Source of the DNA: Natrinema thermotolerans DSM 11552
Lineage (GTDB): Archaea > Halobacteriota > Halobacteria > Halobacteriales > Natrialbaceae
Reading direction: 5' to 3'
DNA: 64,000 nt
NCBI GenBank assembly: GCA_000337115.1
Contig: AOIR01000056.1
Span: 4,104 to 68,103 of the forward strand
In this document: piece by piece, positions 34,807-43,082 of the stretch
Position numbering within the stretch: the stretch's first letter is position 1
How the letters are laid out: the number at the start of each line of letters is the position of its first letter
Notes under the pieces: model-generated
What the model was told of the DNA's origin: nothing
Databases searched by the model: none
Seen by the model: only the letters and a program-made list of their open reading frames with translations
Made by a program: the position numbers and the translations under genes

Positions 34807-35727
34807 TCAGGCAGTTCCCGCCGGCCGTCCTCGGCGACCGGGTCCCGCGAGGCCGAGATACGAGGCGAGCGTCGTCAGGTCGGCCGGATCGCGATCGAAC
34901 GCGGTCACGTCGTTGTCGGTAACGGTGTTGTCGAACGCCAGCGAGCGTGCCTGATCCGGGCCGAAGGGCAGGAACGGGACCGGGCCGATCGCCGAGAGGC
35001 CGACCTTGGCCAGTCCCATCGGGATCGGGACGATCGTGATGTCTTTGCCTTCGGCCGCGTAGGCCAGCTCGGTCACGTCCGCGAGGGTCAGGACCTCCGG
35101 CCCCGCGAGGTCGTAGGTCTCGCCGGCGTGGGCCTCGTCCTCGAGCGCGTCGGCCAGCATCGGGACGAGATCGCCGACCCAGATCGGCTGGAACCGCGTC
35201 TTTCCGCCGCCGGGGAGCCCGGTCACGTACGGCGTCGTCAGCGCCTTCGTGAAGTCGACGAACTCGCCGCCGTCCCCGAAGACCACGGAGGGGCGGACGA
35301 TCGTCGACTCGAGGGCGGACGACCGGACGACCGCTTCGGCCTTGCCTTTCGTGCGGATGTAAGCGGTCGCGCCGTCGGGGTCCGCACCGAGCGCGCTCAA
35401 CTGGAGGAACCGGTCGATGTCACCGGCCTCGGCGGCTCGCACGAGGTTCTCGGTGCCGCCGAGGTGGACCGTCTCGTGGCTCTTCCCACCGCGGGGCTTG
35501 AACAGCGGCGAGAGCGCGACGAGATTGACGACCGCGTCGTGGCCTGCGACGGTGTCGACGATCGAGTCGTAGGCGCTGACGTCGCCTATCGCGACCTCGA
35601 CGCCGTCGGGCAGGCCGCCGCCGTCGGGCGAGCGCGACAGCGCCGTCACCTCGTGGCCGCGCTCGGCCAGTTCCGCACACAGGTTCGTCCCGATGAAGCC
35701 GGTGCCGCCGGCGACGAGGATCTTCAT
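34807..35727 (-). CDS. NDUFA9-like NAD(P)-binding atypical SDR
   Basis: The 306-residue protein begins MKILVAGGTGFIGTNL, the Rossmann GxxGxxG of atypical SDRs, and carries IVRPSVVFGDG and the FQPIWVGDLVPMLADAL segment found in complex I accessory (NDUFA9-like) and nucleotide-sugar-related proteins. In archaea such proteins are often annotated as complex I subunits on similarity alone; a reductase or quinone-related role is possible. ATG 35727 begins at the conserved strand. Upstream lies divergent tmk. Confidence 0.85.
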   Translation of the reverse strand: MKILVAGGTGFIGTNLCAELAERGHEVTALSRSPDGGGLPDGVEVAIGDVSAYDSIVDTVAGHDAVVNLVALSPLFKPRGGKSHETVHLGGTENLVRAAEAGDIDRFLQLSALGADPDGATAYIRTKGKAEAVVRSSALESTIVRPSVVFGDGGEFVDFTKALTTPYVTGLPGGGKTRFQPIWVGDLVPMLADALEDEAHAGETYDLAGPEVLTLADVTELAYAAEGKDITIVPIPMGLAKVGLSAIGPVPFLPFGPDQARSLAFDNTVTDNDVTAFDRDPADLTTLASYLGLAGPGRRGRPAGTA

Positions 35728-35825
35728 ACACGAACGTGCCGGCGCAACGATAAATAGCTAGGCGGCTACGTAGTGAGGTCGTCCGTCTCGACAGATTGTA
35801 GTAGCCGTCACGCCCAGGTCCGGGC

Positions 35826-36431
35826 ATGCTCGTCACGCTCGAGGGGTTAGACGGCAGCGGCAAGACGACGGTCCGGGAGGCCTTACGCGAGCGCTATCCG
35901 GACGCGACGGTCACGCGTGAACCCACTGACGACTCCTGGTACGGCGAGGCCGTCTACCGCTCGATCGCGGACGACGACGCCGACCCCCTGGCGGAACTCT
36001 TTCTCTACACCGCCGACCACGCGGCCCACCTCTCGCGAGTGATCCGCCCCGCCCTCGAGGCCGGCGACCTCGTGATCTCCGATCGCTACTCGGACTCCCG
36101 CTTTGCCTATCAGGGCGCGACCCTCGCGGACGCTCCGGCCTACGACTTTGCGGATCCGCTCGAGTACGTCGTCGATCTCCACCGGCCGTTCTCGATCGAG
36201 CCCGATCTGACGATCTATCTGGACCTCGACCCCGAGACCGCCGCCGAGCGGGCGGGGACGACCAACAAGTTCGAACGCACCGCCTACCTCGAGACGGTCC
36301 GGGAGAACTACGAGCGCCTGCTCGAGCGCGACCCCGAACGCTTCGTCCGGGTCGACGCAACACAGTCGCCCGCTGCGGTCCTCGAAACCGTCGTCGACGC
36401 GCTCGAGGCCGCGCGCTCGAGCGACCGCTGA
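35826..36431 (+). CDS. tmk: Thymidylate kinase
   Basis: The 201-residue enzyme phosphorylates dTMP to dTDP. Visible are the P-loop [11 protein letters not shown] (about 5-15), the TREPTDD segment, the DR motif [14 protein letters not shown] and the LID region [17 protein letters not shown]. Length matches the family. ATG 35826 directly starts the conserved N-terminus. A TTTT tract follows about 17 bases after the stop. Confidence 0.95.
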   Translation: MLVTLEGLDGSGKTTVREALRERYPDATVTREPTDDSWYGEAVYRSIADDDADPLAELFLYTADHAAHLSRVIRPALEAGDLVISDRYSDSRFAYQGATLADAPAYDFADPLEYVVDLHRPFSIEPDLTIYLDLDPETAAERAGTTNKFERTAYLETVRENYERLLERDPERFVRVDATQSPAAVLETVVDALEAARSSDR

Positions 36432-36499
36432 GCAAGTCACGACCGCGTTTTGGGATTCGGGCAAAGGCTTTAGTCGTGGCAGAGTGTACCACACCGCCG

Positions 36500-36730
36500 A
36501 TGGTCCACGCCTTCATCATGGTGAAGACCGCCGCCGGGAAGTCCGAGCGCCTGCTCGCGGAGATCGGCGATCTCGAGTCGATCACCGATGCCCACATCGT
36601 CGCGGGCAACTACGACATCATCGCCGAGGTCGATACGCCGGAGGTCTACGACGTTCTCCAGACCGTCTCCTCGGACCTGCAGGCCCTCGACGGCGTCACC
36701 GACACGAAAACGTACATCGCGATGGGGTAG
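36500..36730 (+). CDS. Stand-alone Lrp/AsnC RAM-domain protein (76 aa)
   Basis: The 76-residue protein is only the ligand-binding RAM domain of Lrp/AsnC regulators; there is no helix-turn-helix. It shares exact length and many residues (HIVAG, QA[IL][DE]GV, TxTYIAM) with the protein at 37617-37847. RAM domains bind amino acids or other effectors and form beta-sheet dimers and octamers. It precedes a TrkA-like gene by 140 bases. A regulatory or sensory subunit role is inferred. Confidence 0.9.
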   Translation: MVHAFIMVKTAAGKSERLLAEIGDLESITDAHIVAGNYDIIAEVDTPEVYDVLQTVSSDLQALDGVTDTKTYIAMG

Positions 36731-36870
36731 GGTCGCTCGAGCGCCGTTCGTCTCGTGGGCCAGTCGTCGTTTCTCGCCGCCCGCACATCGTGCCCTCGAG
36801 CCCGCCGGCCGAACGCATGGCATGGTAATCCGGGGCAAGCTTATTGACCAGGGCCGGCGTATCCCCCTGC

Positions 36871-37617
36871 ATGCGGTTCGTGATTATCGGGGCCGGACGG
36901 GTTGGGCTGCGCACCGCGCGCGTCCTGCGCGACGAGGACCACGAGGTGACGATGGTCGAGCGCGACGAGCCGACGCGCAGACGCGCCCGTGAGCAAGGGT
37001 TCACCGTCGTCGACGGCGACGGCTCCCGCGAGGACGTCCTCGAGGCGGCCGGAATCGCCGACGCCGACGCCCTCGGCGCGCTGACCGGCGATCTGAACGT
37101 CAACTTCACCGCCTGCATGATCGGGAACCACCACGGCTGTCGGACGGTGATGCGGATCGACGAGGCCTACCGCGAGGGCATCTACCGAAAGTACGCCGAC
37201 CAGGTCGACGAGGTGATCTACCCCGAACGACTCGGCGCGATCGGCGCGAAAAACGCCCTGCTGGGCGGGACGATCCGCGCCATCGCCGATGTCGCGCCCT
37301 ACCTGCAGGTAGTCGAACTCACGCTCACCGCCGACGCTCCCGTCAACGGCTACACGATCAGCGAACTGCATCTGCCCGCCGACGCGACCGTCCTCGCGTT
37401 CGGCAAGGGCGACGGTCCCCTCGAGATCCCCACCGAGGACCTCTCGCTCGAGGACGACGACCGACTCGTCGTCCTCGCGGACTTCGACGTGTTGAGCGAG
37501 GTCCGTCAACTGCTGGTCGGCGAGACCGCCGAACGGGCGACCGCCAACGCCGGCACGGGCACGAGTTCGGCCGCGACCGAACTGCTCGAGGGCGACTCCG
37601 ACGGAGGTGCCAACTGA
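36871..37617 (+). CDS. TrkA-type RCK (NAD-binding/K+ uptake regulator)
   Basis: The 248-residue protein begins MRFVIIGAGRVGLRTARVL, the RCK N-domain dinucleotide motif (GxGxxG at 8-13), followed by DGDGSREDVLEAAG and a TrkA-C domain (about 140-215: VVELTLTADAPVNGYTISELHLP). RCK proteins gate K+ channels or Trk transporters in response to NAD(H). A low-complexity tail ends it. Its TGA shares one base with the ATG of the second RAM protein, implying translational coupling. No Trk membrane subunit lies nearby. Confidence 0.92.
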   Translation: MRFVIIGAGRVGLRTARVLRDEDHEVTMVERDEPTRRRAREQGFTVVDGDGSREDVLEAAGIADADALGALTGDLNVNFTACMIGNHHGCRTVMRIDEAYREGIYRKYADQVDEVIYPERLGAIGAKNALLGGTIRAIADVAPYLQVVELTLTADAPVNGYTISELHLPADATVLAFGKGDGPLEIPTEDLSLEDDDRLVVLADFDVLSEVRQLLVGETAERATANAGTGTSSAATELLEGDSDGGAN

Positions 37618-37847
37618 TGGTTACAGCATTCGTCATGATCAAAGCGAACACGGGCGAGGCGGATCGGCTCAGAGACAGCATCGAATCGGTCGCGGGCGTG
37701 GAGTCGGCCCACATCGTCGCCGGCGACGTCGACCTCATCGCCAAAGCCAGCGTCGAGACGCCCGCGAAGGTCAAGGAGATCGCCGCTACCCACGTTCAGG
37801 CGATCGAGGGCGTCGAGGACACGCAGACGTACATCGCGATGGACTAG
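37617..37847 (+). CDS. Stand-alone Lrp/AsnC RAM-domain protein, second copy (76 aa)
   Basis: The 76-residue paralogue of 36500-36730 overlaps the TrkA-like stop codon by one base. Its RAM fold pattern (MVTAFVMIKANTGEADRLRD, HIVAGDVDLIAKA, TQTYIAMD) is complete. The overlap with the TrkA-like gene argues for a joint function, perhaps as an effector-sensing partner of the K+ regulator. It is followed by a dense hairpin cluster that may serve as its 3' end. Confidence 0.9.
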   Translation: MVTAFVMIKANTGEADRLRDSIESVAGVESAHIVAGDVDLIAKASVETPAKVKEIAATHVQAIEGVEDTQTYIAMD

Positions 37848-37853
37848 AGACGA

Positions 37854-38326
37854 AGTTTTGCGCTGTCGTTCGAGAGAGCAAAGCTCTCTCGGACCTCGCG
37901 GGAGCAAAGCTCCCGCTTAGCTTCGATTAAAAGCACTCCTCCTTCCGTTCCGTGACGCTTCGCGTCACTCCACATCAGTCGTCGGCCCGCTCGCTCCCTT
38001 CGGTCGCTCGCGGTGAGTGTCGGGTAAGCGCCTGCCCTCCCCCGAGTCGCGGGGCTCTCGCGTCTGCTCGAGCCCCGCTCCCGGCCCCTAGACTACACTG
38101 AACCGTTCCACGAATAGTATATCGGCGAGTGAGCGGTTCGGAGAACCCGAGCGACGCCGTTCACCGAGCGCTGCGCGCTCGGGCCGACGAGCGACCACCG
38201 GGAGCGAGGAGGCTTTTATACTAAATTTTGCCGAGGGCCGCCTACGGCGGCCCGTGGTTCGAAAGGCGCTTCGCGCCTTTCGTCATCACGAGAGAGCTTC
38301 GCTCTCTCGAACGACAGAGCAAAATT
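37854..38326. repeat. Hairpin-cluster element with inverted terminal repeats
   Basis: The 473-base space between convergent genes is bounded by 26-base inverted repeats (37854-37879 and 38301-38326, two mismatches). Inside are perfect palindromes with 3-base loops: 37872-37890 (AAA), 37898-37916 (AAA), 37952-37968 (TTC), 38164-38182 (TGC), 38235-38253 (TAC), 38260-38282 (TTC) and 38290-38308 (TTC). The right part (38221-38329) is additionally enclosed by an 11-base inverted repeat CTAAATTTTGC/GCAAAATTTAG. No gene is recognisable. Confidence 0.8.
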
Positions 38327-38331
38327 TAGGT

Positions 38332-38859
38332 TTACATCGGCATTCCGCCGCTGCCGTCGCCGTCCGCGGCCTGTTGACCCCTGTTCTGGGCGTTCTCGAG
38401 CAGCGTCGCCGCTTCGCCGCGGTAGTCGTAGCCTGGAATGATCCCCTGTGCGAAGGTCCCTTCGACGAACTCGATGAGGGCCTTGGCGTCGTCGACGCCC
38501 TCGGCGGCGTCCCAGGCAGTGTACTCGAGGTGGACTCGAACTTCGTCGGCGTCGCGTTCGACGACGGGCTCGTCGTGGGTACTCGTGTGGGCGACAGTGA
38601 AGACGTCCGCGAGCCGTCGCTCGAGCGTTTCGAACCAGCCGTCCTCGACTGGGTCGGCGACGACCTCGCCCGCCACGGCGGCGTCAAGCGTCGGCAGGAC
38701 GACGGTGATCGAAAACCGACCGTCGCGTTTCCCCTCCGCGTCGTCGGCCGTGACGGTCGTCTCGAAGACGGTCGTCTCGAGGTCGTAGGCGTCCCCGCGG
38801 GCCGTAAACGCGTCGTGGGACTCGAGTGCAGTGGCGACAGGATCGGGCAGGTCGGTCAT
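38332..38859 (-). CDS. DUF5813-family haloarchaeal protein
   Basis: The 175-residue protein, beginning MTDLPDPVATALESHDAFTARGDAYDLETTVFE, matches the haloarchaea-specific DUF5813 family as far as I can recognise it. It is soluble and acidic with a C-terminal glycine-rich tail (GDGSGGMPM). No catalytic motif is visible. Its stop is six bases from the hairpin cluster, so that cluster may terminate it too. Confidence 0.75.
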   Translation of the reverse strand: MTDLPDPVATALESHDAFTARGDAYDLETTVFETTVTADDAEGKRDGRFSITVVLPTLDAAVAGEVVADPVEDGWFETLERRLADVFTVAHTSTHDEPVVERDADEVRVHLEYTAWDAAEGVDDAKALIEFVEGTFAQGIIPGYDYRGEAATLLENAQNRGQQAADGDGSGGMPM

Positions 38860-39042
38860 TGGCGAACCAACGGGCGTGGCGGAAAAGGGTGTTACGTTGT
38901 TCGATGCGGTGCGGTCGACACGTCAGCAACCGTTTCGAACGAAACCGCACGACAGCGCGGGGATCGTTTCACGCGGGAAGCGCGGCGTTTCGAGCGCAAA
39001 CGGCCCCTATTACTACAAGGGACTCCCCCATCTGTCGTCGGC

Positions 39043-39237
39043 ATGAGTCTCGATAGACACGCCGCCGATCGCCGTCGCTTCGCTCGCCTCCTCGGGACGG
39101 ACGGCGACCGCGGCTCCGGCCTGCCGATCGGCGGCGACGATAGCGACGGCGCGGATGCCGACCCCGATGCGGATGCGGACGCGGACGACCCGCCCGAGGC
39201 CGACGATACCGATAGTGACGACTCGAGCGCGGATTAG
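39043..39237 (+). CDS. Short acidic low-complexity protein (64 aa)
   Basis: ATG 39043 opens a 64-residue frame with a basic start (MSLDRHAADRRRFARLLG) and a tail made almost only of D, A, E, P, S and T (ADADPDADADADDPPEADD). The frame extends far upstream without likely starts. Composition alone cannot prove a gene, since GC-rich DNA gives such sequences. The stop overlaps the stop of the next, convergent gene by four bases, which leaves moderate confidence. Confidence 0.45.
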   Translation: MSLDRHAADRRRFARLLGTDGDRGSGLPIGGDDSDGADADPDADADADDPPEADDTDSDDSSAD

Positions 39238-39623
39238 TCGAGTTCGCGCTCGCTGAGGAACGTATCGAGCGCCGTTGCGACCTCTTCGAAGTCCTTGACC
39301 GTGAGGCCGTCCGTGGTGGCGAAGACCCCCTCGCTGTCGTTCGTCACGCGGATGAGGAACCCGTTTTCGAAGACCCGGATCGTGTAGTCGTAGCCGCCAA
39401 GTTCCGACCCCTCGTAGGCGGTCTGGGTCGTCTTGAAGCCGCGCCACTCGTGGCCGATGAACGTCGAGAGGTCCGCGTCGCGTTCGAGGTCCTCCCGCAG
39501 GTAGACCTGCTCGAAGTCGTCGCGCGTGAAGTAGGTGACCGACCGGAGACTGTCGCCGATGGCCGTCCGACAGGTCGCGACGATCTGCTCCGCCGCATCG
39601 TCCGTGAGTATCCCGGTTGCCAT
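39234..39623 (-). CDS. Haloarchaeal conserved protein (DUF7522-like)
   Basis: The 129-residue protein resembles a widespread haloarchaeal family: FTRDDFEQVYLREDLERDADLS, YEGSELGGYDYTIRVFENGFLIRV and the C-terminal LDTFLSERELD. The single alpha/beta domain has no enzyme motif; a sensor or regulatory role is possible. ATG 39623 starts at the conserved N-terminus. Confidence 0.75.
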   Translation of the reverse strand: MATGILTDDAAEQIVATCRTAIGDSLRSVTYFTRDDFEQVYLREDLERDADLSTFIGHEWRGFKTTQTAYEGSELGGYDYTIRVFENGFLIRVTNDSEGVFATTDGLTVKDFEEVATALDTFLSERELD

Positions 39624-39709
39624 ATCCGACCAGTCGAACGCCGGTCCCTTAACCGCGGGGGCTAGTCACAGCGCAGTGAAAACGTCGGCCGGCCGCGGGC
39701 GGCGATCGA

Positions 39710-41002
39710 TCAGGCCTGTTCGATCGCGCGATCGAGGTCCGCGATCACGTCGTCGACGTCCTCGATGCCGACCGAGAGCCGCACGAGGTCGTCGGTGACG
39801 CCGCTTGCCAGCTTCTCCTCCTCGGTGAGTTGCTGATGGGTCGTACTCGCGGGGTGGATGATCAGCGTCTTCGCGTCGCCGACGTTTGCGAGCAGGCTCG
39901 CGAGGTTTACCTCGTTACAGACCGTCTCGGCGGCGTCGTAGCCGCCCTCGAGTCCGAACGTGATCATGCCGCCGTAGCCGCCCTCGAGGTACTTCTCGGC
40001 GTTCTCGTGAGTCTCGTGGCTCTCGAGGCCGGGGTAGTTGACCCACGCGACCTTCTCGTGGTCCTCGAGGTACTCCGCGACGGCCATCGCGTTCTCGCAG
40101 TGTTTCTCCATGCGCAGCGGCAGCGACTCGAGTTTCTGCAGTGTGACCCAGGCGTCGAACGGCGACTGCTGGTTGCCCAGATCGCGCAGGCCGCGGGTGC
40201 GAGCGGTGAAGGCAAACGCCGCGTCGCCGAACGTCTCGCGGAAGTTGATGCCGTGATAGGCCGGGTTCGGCTCGGTGATCTCGGGGTAGTCGCCGTCCTC
40301 CCAGGGGAAGGAGCCGCCGTCGACTAAGATTCCGCCGACGGTCGAGCCCGCGCCGTGGATCCACTTGGTGGTGGAGTTCCAGACCAGGTCCGCGCCGTGT
40401 TCGAGCGGCCGGCAGAGATACGGCGTCGCGAAGGTGTTGTCGACGAACAGCGGCACGTCGTGATCGTGGGCGATGTCGGCGATCCGCTCGATATCCGGCG
40501 TCACCAAGGCGGGGTTGCCGATCGTCTCGAGGTGGACGAAGGCGGTGTCGTCATCGATCGCCTCGGCATAGGCCTCGTAGTCTAAGGTATCGACGAACTT
40601 GGTCTCGACGCCGCGTTTCGCGACGGTGTGGGTGAGGTAGGTGTAGGTCCCGCCGTACAGCGCCGACGAGGAGACGATGTTGTCGCCGACGTCGGCGAGG
40701 ATGAACGTCGCCAGATCGAACGCGGCCATCCCCGACGCGGTCGCGAGCGCACCGACGCCGCCCTCGAGCGTCGCGATGCGTTCCTCTAACATCGCGTTCG
40801 TCGGGTTCATGATCCGCGAGTAGATGTTTCCGGTTTCCTCGAGGCCGAACAGGGCGGCGGCGTGGTCGGTGTCGTCGAACTCGTAGGAGGTGGTCTGATA
40901 CAGCGGCGGCGCGCGAGCCCCGGTCGTCGGATCGGGTTCCTGCCCGGCGTGGACGCTGTCGGTGGCGAATCGGTTCCCCTCGGAGTCTGAATCGTCGCTC
41001 AT
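39710..41002 (-). CDS. O-acetylhomoserine sulfhydrylase (MetY-like)
   Basis: The 430-residue PLP enzyme of the Cys/Met metabolism family begins with [22 protein letters not shown] and carries the PLP lysine K213 in [11 protein letters not shown]. It converts O-acetylhomoserine and sulfide to homocysteine; some members use cystathionine instead. The large subfamily motifs ([34 protein letters not shown]) fit MetY better than MetB. Upstream bases hold the start; no other methionine gene lies nearby. Confidence 0.92.
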   Translation of the reverse strand: MSDDSDSEGNRFATDSVHAGQEPDPTTGARAPPLYQTTSYEFDDTDHAAALFGLEETGNIYSRIMNPTNAMLEERIATLEGGVGALATASGMAAFDLATFILADVGDNIVSSSALYGGTYTYLTHTVAKRGVETKFVDTLDYEAYAEAIDDDTAFVHLETIGNPALVTPDIERIADIAHDHDVPLFVDNTFATPYLCRPLEHGADLVWNSTTKWIHGAGSTVGGILVDGGSFPWEDGDYPEITEPNPAYHGINFRETFGDAAFAFTARTRGLRDLGNQQSPFDAWVTLQKLESLPLRMEKHCENAMAVAEYLEDHEKVAWVNYPGLESHETHENAEKYLEGGYGGMITFGLEGGYDAAETVCNEVNLASLLANVGDAKTLIIHPASTTHQQLTEEEKLASGVTDDLVRLSVGIEDVDDVIADLDRAIEQA

Positions 41003-41091
41003 ACCCGCCCCGTCGCAGGCGGCCTAAGTAAAACCACTAGACGTATGGCTTCGGCTGGGAAGCACTGTGGATCGCAGGGCGGCCGGCCGCG

Positions 41092-42201
41092 TCAGAGAAC
41101 GCTGACGACGCCGAGGCTCTCGACGAGCAGCCAGCAGACGAACGCCCCGTACAGCCCCAGGAGCAGCCACCCCTCGCGCCGGGACAGGGCCATCCCGGTT
41201 CGGGAGATCGCGAAGAACGCGACCGTCGCCAGAACCAGAAACCCCATCATCGGGACGATGTTGGCGAAGTTGACCGTCAGTGCCCCCGCGACCATGACGC
41301 CGACGGGCACGGCCACGAGCAGGTCGAACGTGTTGCTGCCCAGGACGTTCGCCAACGTGACCGTCGGTCGGTCGGCCCGCGCGGCCGTCAGGCTGACGAA
41401 CGTGTCCGGCAGACTCGAGCCGGCGGCGACGACAGTCATCCCCCAGAGAAAGGAGGGGGTCCCGAAGGCCTCCCCCAGCCCGATCGCCGCCCGAACGAGC
41501 GCTTCCACGCCGACGACGATGAACGCCAGCCCGACGACGAACCAGAACCACGTACGCGCGAGCGCGATCGAGCCGTCCGCCTGCTGCCCGGACTCCGCAG
41601 CGTCCAAGTACTGTGTGAACAGGTAGAGGCCGTACAGCGCGAGCGGGAACAGGGCGAGCGGCCTCGAGACGGTGCCGCCGATCCGGACGCCGGCCGCGTC
41701 GGCGGGGTTGTAGATGACCGCCAGCGAGAACGTCAACAGTAGCGACGCGACCGCGAGCATGTAAAACAGCGACTCCTTGTAGACGAGTTCGCGCGTCGTT
41801 TCGACCCCACCGTTGCCGATGACGACTGCAAGCCCCGGAATCACGAGGAGGTTGAACACCGCCGAGCCGACGATCGATCCGACTCCGAGTTCGAACTCCC
41901 CGTGTACCAGCGTCGCGAGCAATACGCTCGCCAGTTCCGGCGTACTCGAGCCGACCGCGGCGATGACGGCACCCTGGACGACCGCCGGCAGTCCGTACGC
42001 GACCGCGAGTTTGTTCGCCGAATCCTCGAGCCAGCTGCTGCCTTTCCAGACGATCGCCGTTCCGAGGGCGGCAAGTCCCAGCAGCGTCGCGACCGCGAAC
42101 ATGACGGTCAGTTCAAACGACCGATTGATAAAACGATCGACCGCGTCGTCGGTCGCGTCGCTGCGGCGGAACCGCGGTCGCCATCGCAGCCACTGAACCA
42201 C
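41092..42201 (-). CDS. Na+/Ca2+ exchanger family (CaCA) antiporter
   Basis: The 369-residue membrane protein has about ten helices in two homologous halves, with the alpha-1 motif GSSTPELASVLLA and the alpha-2 motif GSSLPDTFVSL, both ion-binding in CaCA exchangers. A long loop (about 190-215, DAAESGQQADGS) separates the halves. The N-terminus is basic (WLRWRPRFRRSD), consistent with an inside orientation. It exports Ca2+ or a similar cation against Na+ or H+. Confidence 0.92.
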   Translation of the reverse strand: MVQWLRWRPRFRRSDATDDAVDRFINRSFELTVMFAVATLLGLAALGTAIVWKGSSWLEDSANKLAVAYGLPAVVQGAVIAAVGSSTPELASVLLATLVHGEFELGVGSIVGSAVFNLLVIPGLAVVIGNGGVETTRELVYKESLFYMLAVASLLLTFSLAVIYNPADAAGVRIGGTVSRPLALFPLALYGLYLFTQYLDAAESGQQADGSIALARTWFWFVVGLAFIVVGVEALVRAAIGLGEAFGTPSFLWGMTVVAAGSSLPDTFVSLTAARADRPTVTLANVLGSNTFDLLVAVPVGVMVAGALTVNFANIVPMMGFLVLATVAFFAISRTGMALSRREGWLLLGLYGAFVCWLLVESLGVVSVL

Positions 42202-42245
42202 ACGAACGCCGGACGCCGTCGGGTTGCATCAGCGGGGGAATCGGG

Positions 42246-43079
42246 TCAGCGGCTCCGATCCTGCCGTCGTGCGAGCAGGCCGCCCGCGAGGACAGCGAGC
42301 GCGAGCAACGCAGTGCCGCCCGCGAAGCCCGGAACCGCTTCCGAGTTCGACGCCGAGTCATCGTCCGACCCGTCGGTCCCGCCGGCTGGCTCCTCGTTCG
42401 AGGCCACTCCGTCGCCCGCGTCGCTCCCGTCGTCCGGCGTGCCTGTCGATTCGGCCGCCGTCGCGTCCGTCTGAACGGTGAGCGTTCCCGGCTCCCGTGT
42501 CGGGTCGATCCGGCTGCCGCCGTCGGCGTCGAGCCGGGCGTCGGTCACCGCGAGCGCCGCCGTGCCGGGCTCCGTCCCGCTGACCGTGACCGTCGCGAGC
42601 GTGACGTCGCTCGCGCCGGGGGTGACCGCGTCGTCGAGATCGACGGCCTCGACGGTCACCGATTCCCCGTCGTCGCTCACGACGGGGTCGGTCGTCATCC
42701 GGTAGTCGTCGGGATAGCCGGCGTTCTCGACTGCCGCCGCGTCGCCCGACAGCTCGAGGGTGAGTTCGAAGCCGGCGAGCCCGTCGGGCGCGTCGGTGAG
42801 TACGATGCGGTGGACGGCGGTCCCACCGGGCTCGACCGTCGCGTTAGTGATGACGAGGGCATCCCCGGTCGACGCGGACGGGCCGCCGGTCGCCGTCGCG
42901 GGGGCCGTCCCCCCGTTCGCGGCCGCCGCAACTACCGACGATGGTGCGAACGCCGCCCCGATCGCGAGGGCGACGACGAGGGCGACGGCGGGCCGTCGCC
43001 ACCATCGTTGTCGGGGAGCCGACGCCGCGGTGTCGGCCCGGTCGGACGAACTCGTCGCAACGGTGTCGTCTGCGGCCAT
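42246..43079 (-). CDS. PGF-CTERM-anchored cohesin-like protein
   Basis: The 277-residue protein has a signal segment (PAVALVVALAIGAAFAPSSVVAA), one cohesin-like beta-sandwich (about 75-200: APDGLAGFELTLELSG, VVSDDGESVTVEAVDLDD, VTLATVTVSG) and a low-complexity stalk leading to VPGFAGGTALLALAVLAGGLLARRQ, a PGF-CTERM signal for archaeosortase anchoring. Its cohesin-like domain is homologous to the one in the neighbouring PhoX protein. It starts three bases after that gene ends, so they form one operon. It is probably the wall-side docking partner for dockerin-bearing proteins. Confidence 0.85.
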   Translation of the reverse strand: MAADDTVATSSSDRADTAASAPRQRWWRRPAVALVVALAIGAAFAPSSVVAAAANGGTAPATATGGPSASTGDALVITNATVEPGGTAVHRIVLTDAPDGLAGFELTLELSGDAAAVENAGYPDDYRMTTDPVVSDDGESVTVEAVDLDDAVTPGASDVTLATVTVSGTEPGTAALAVTDARLDADGGSRIDPTREPGTLTVQTDATAAESTGTPDDGSDAGDGVASNEEPAGGTDGSDDDSASNSEAVPGFAGGTALLALAVLAGGLLARRQDRSR

Positions 43080-43082
43080 CGA

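Noticed and set aside
37848-38331. CRISPR array
   Set aside because: The repeats are palindromes of different sequence, not regular direct repeats with spacers; no cas gene is near.
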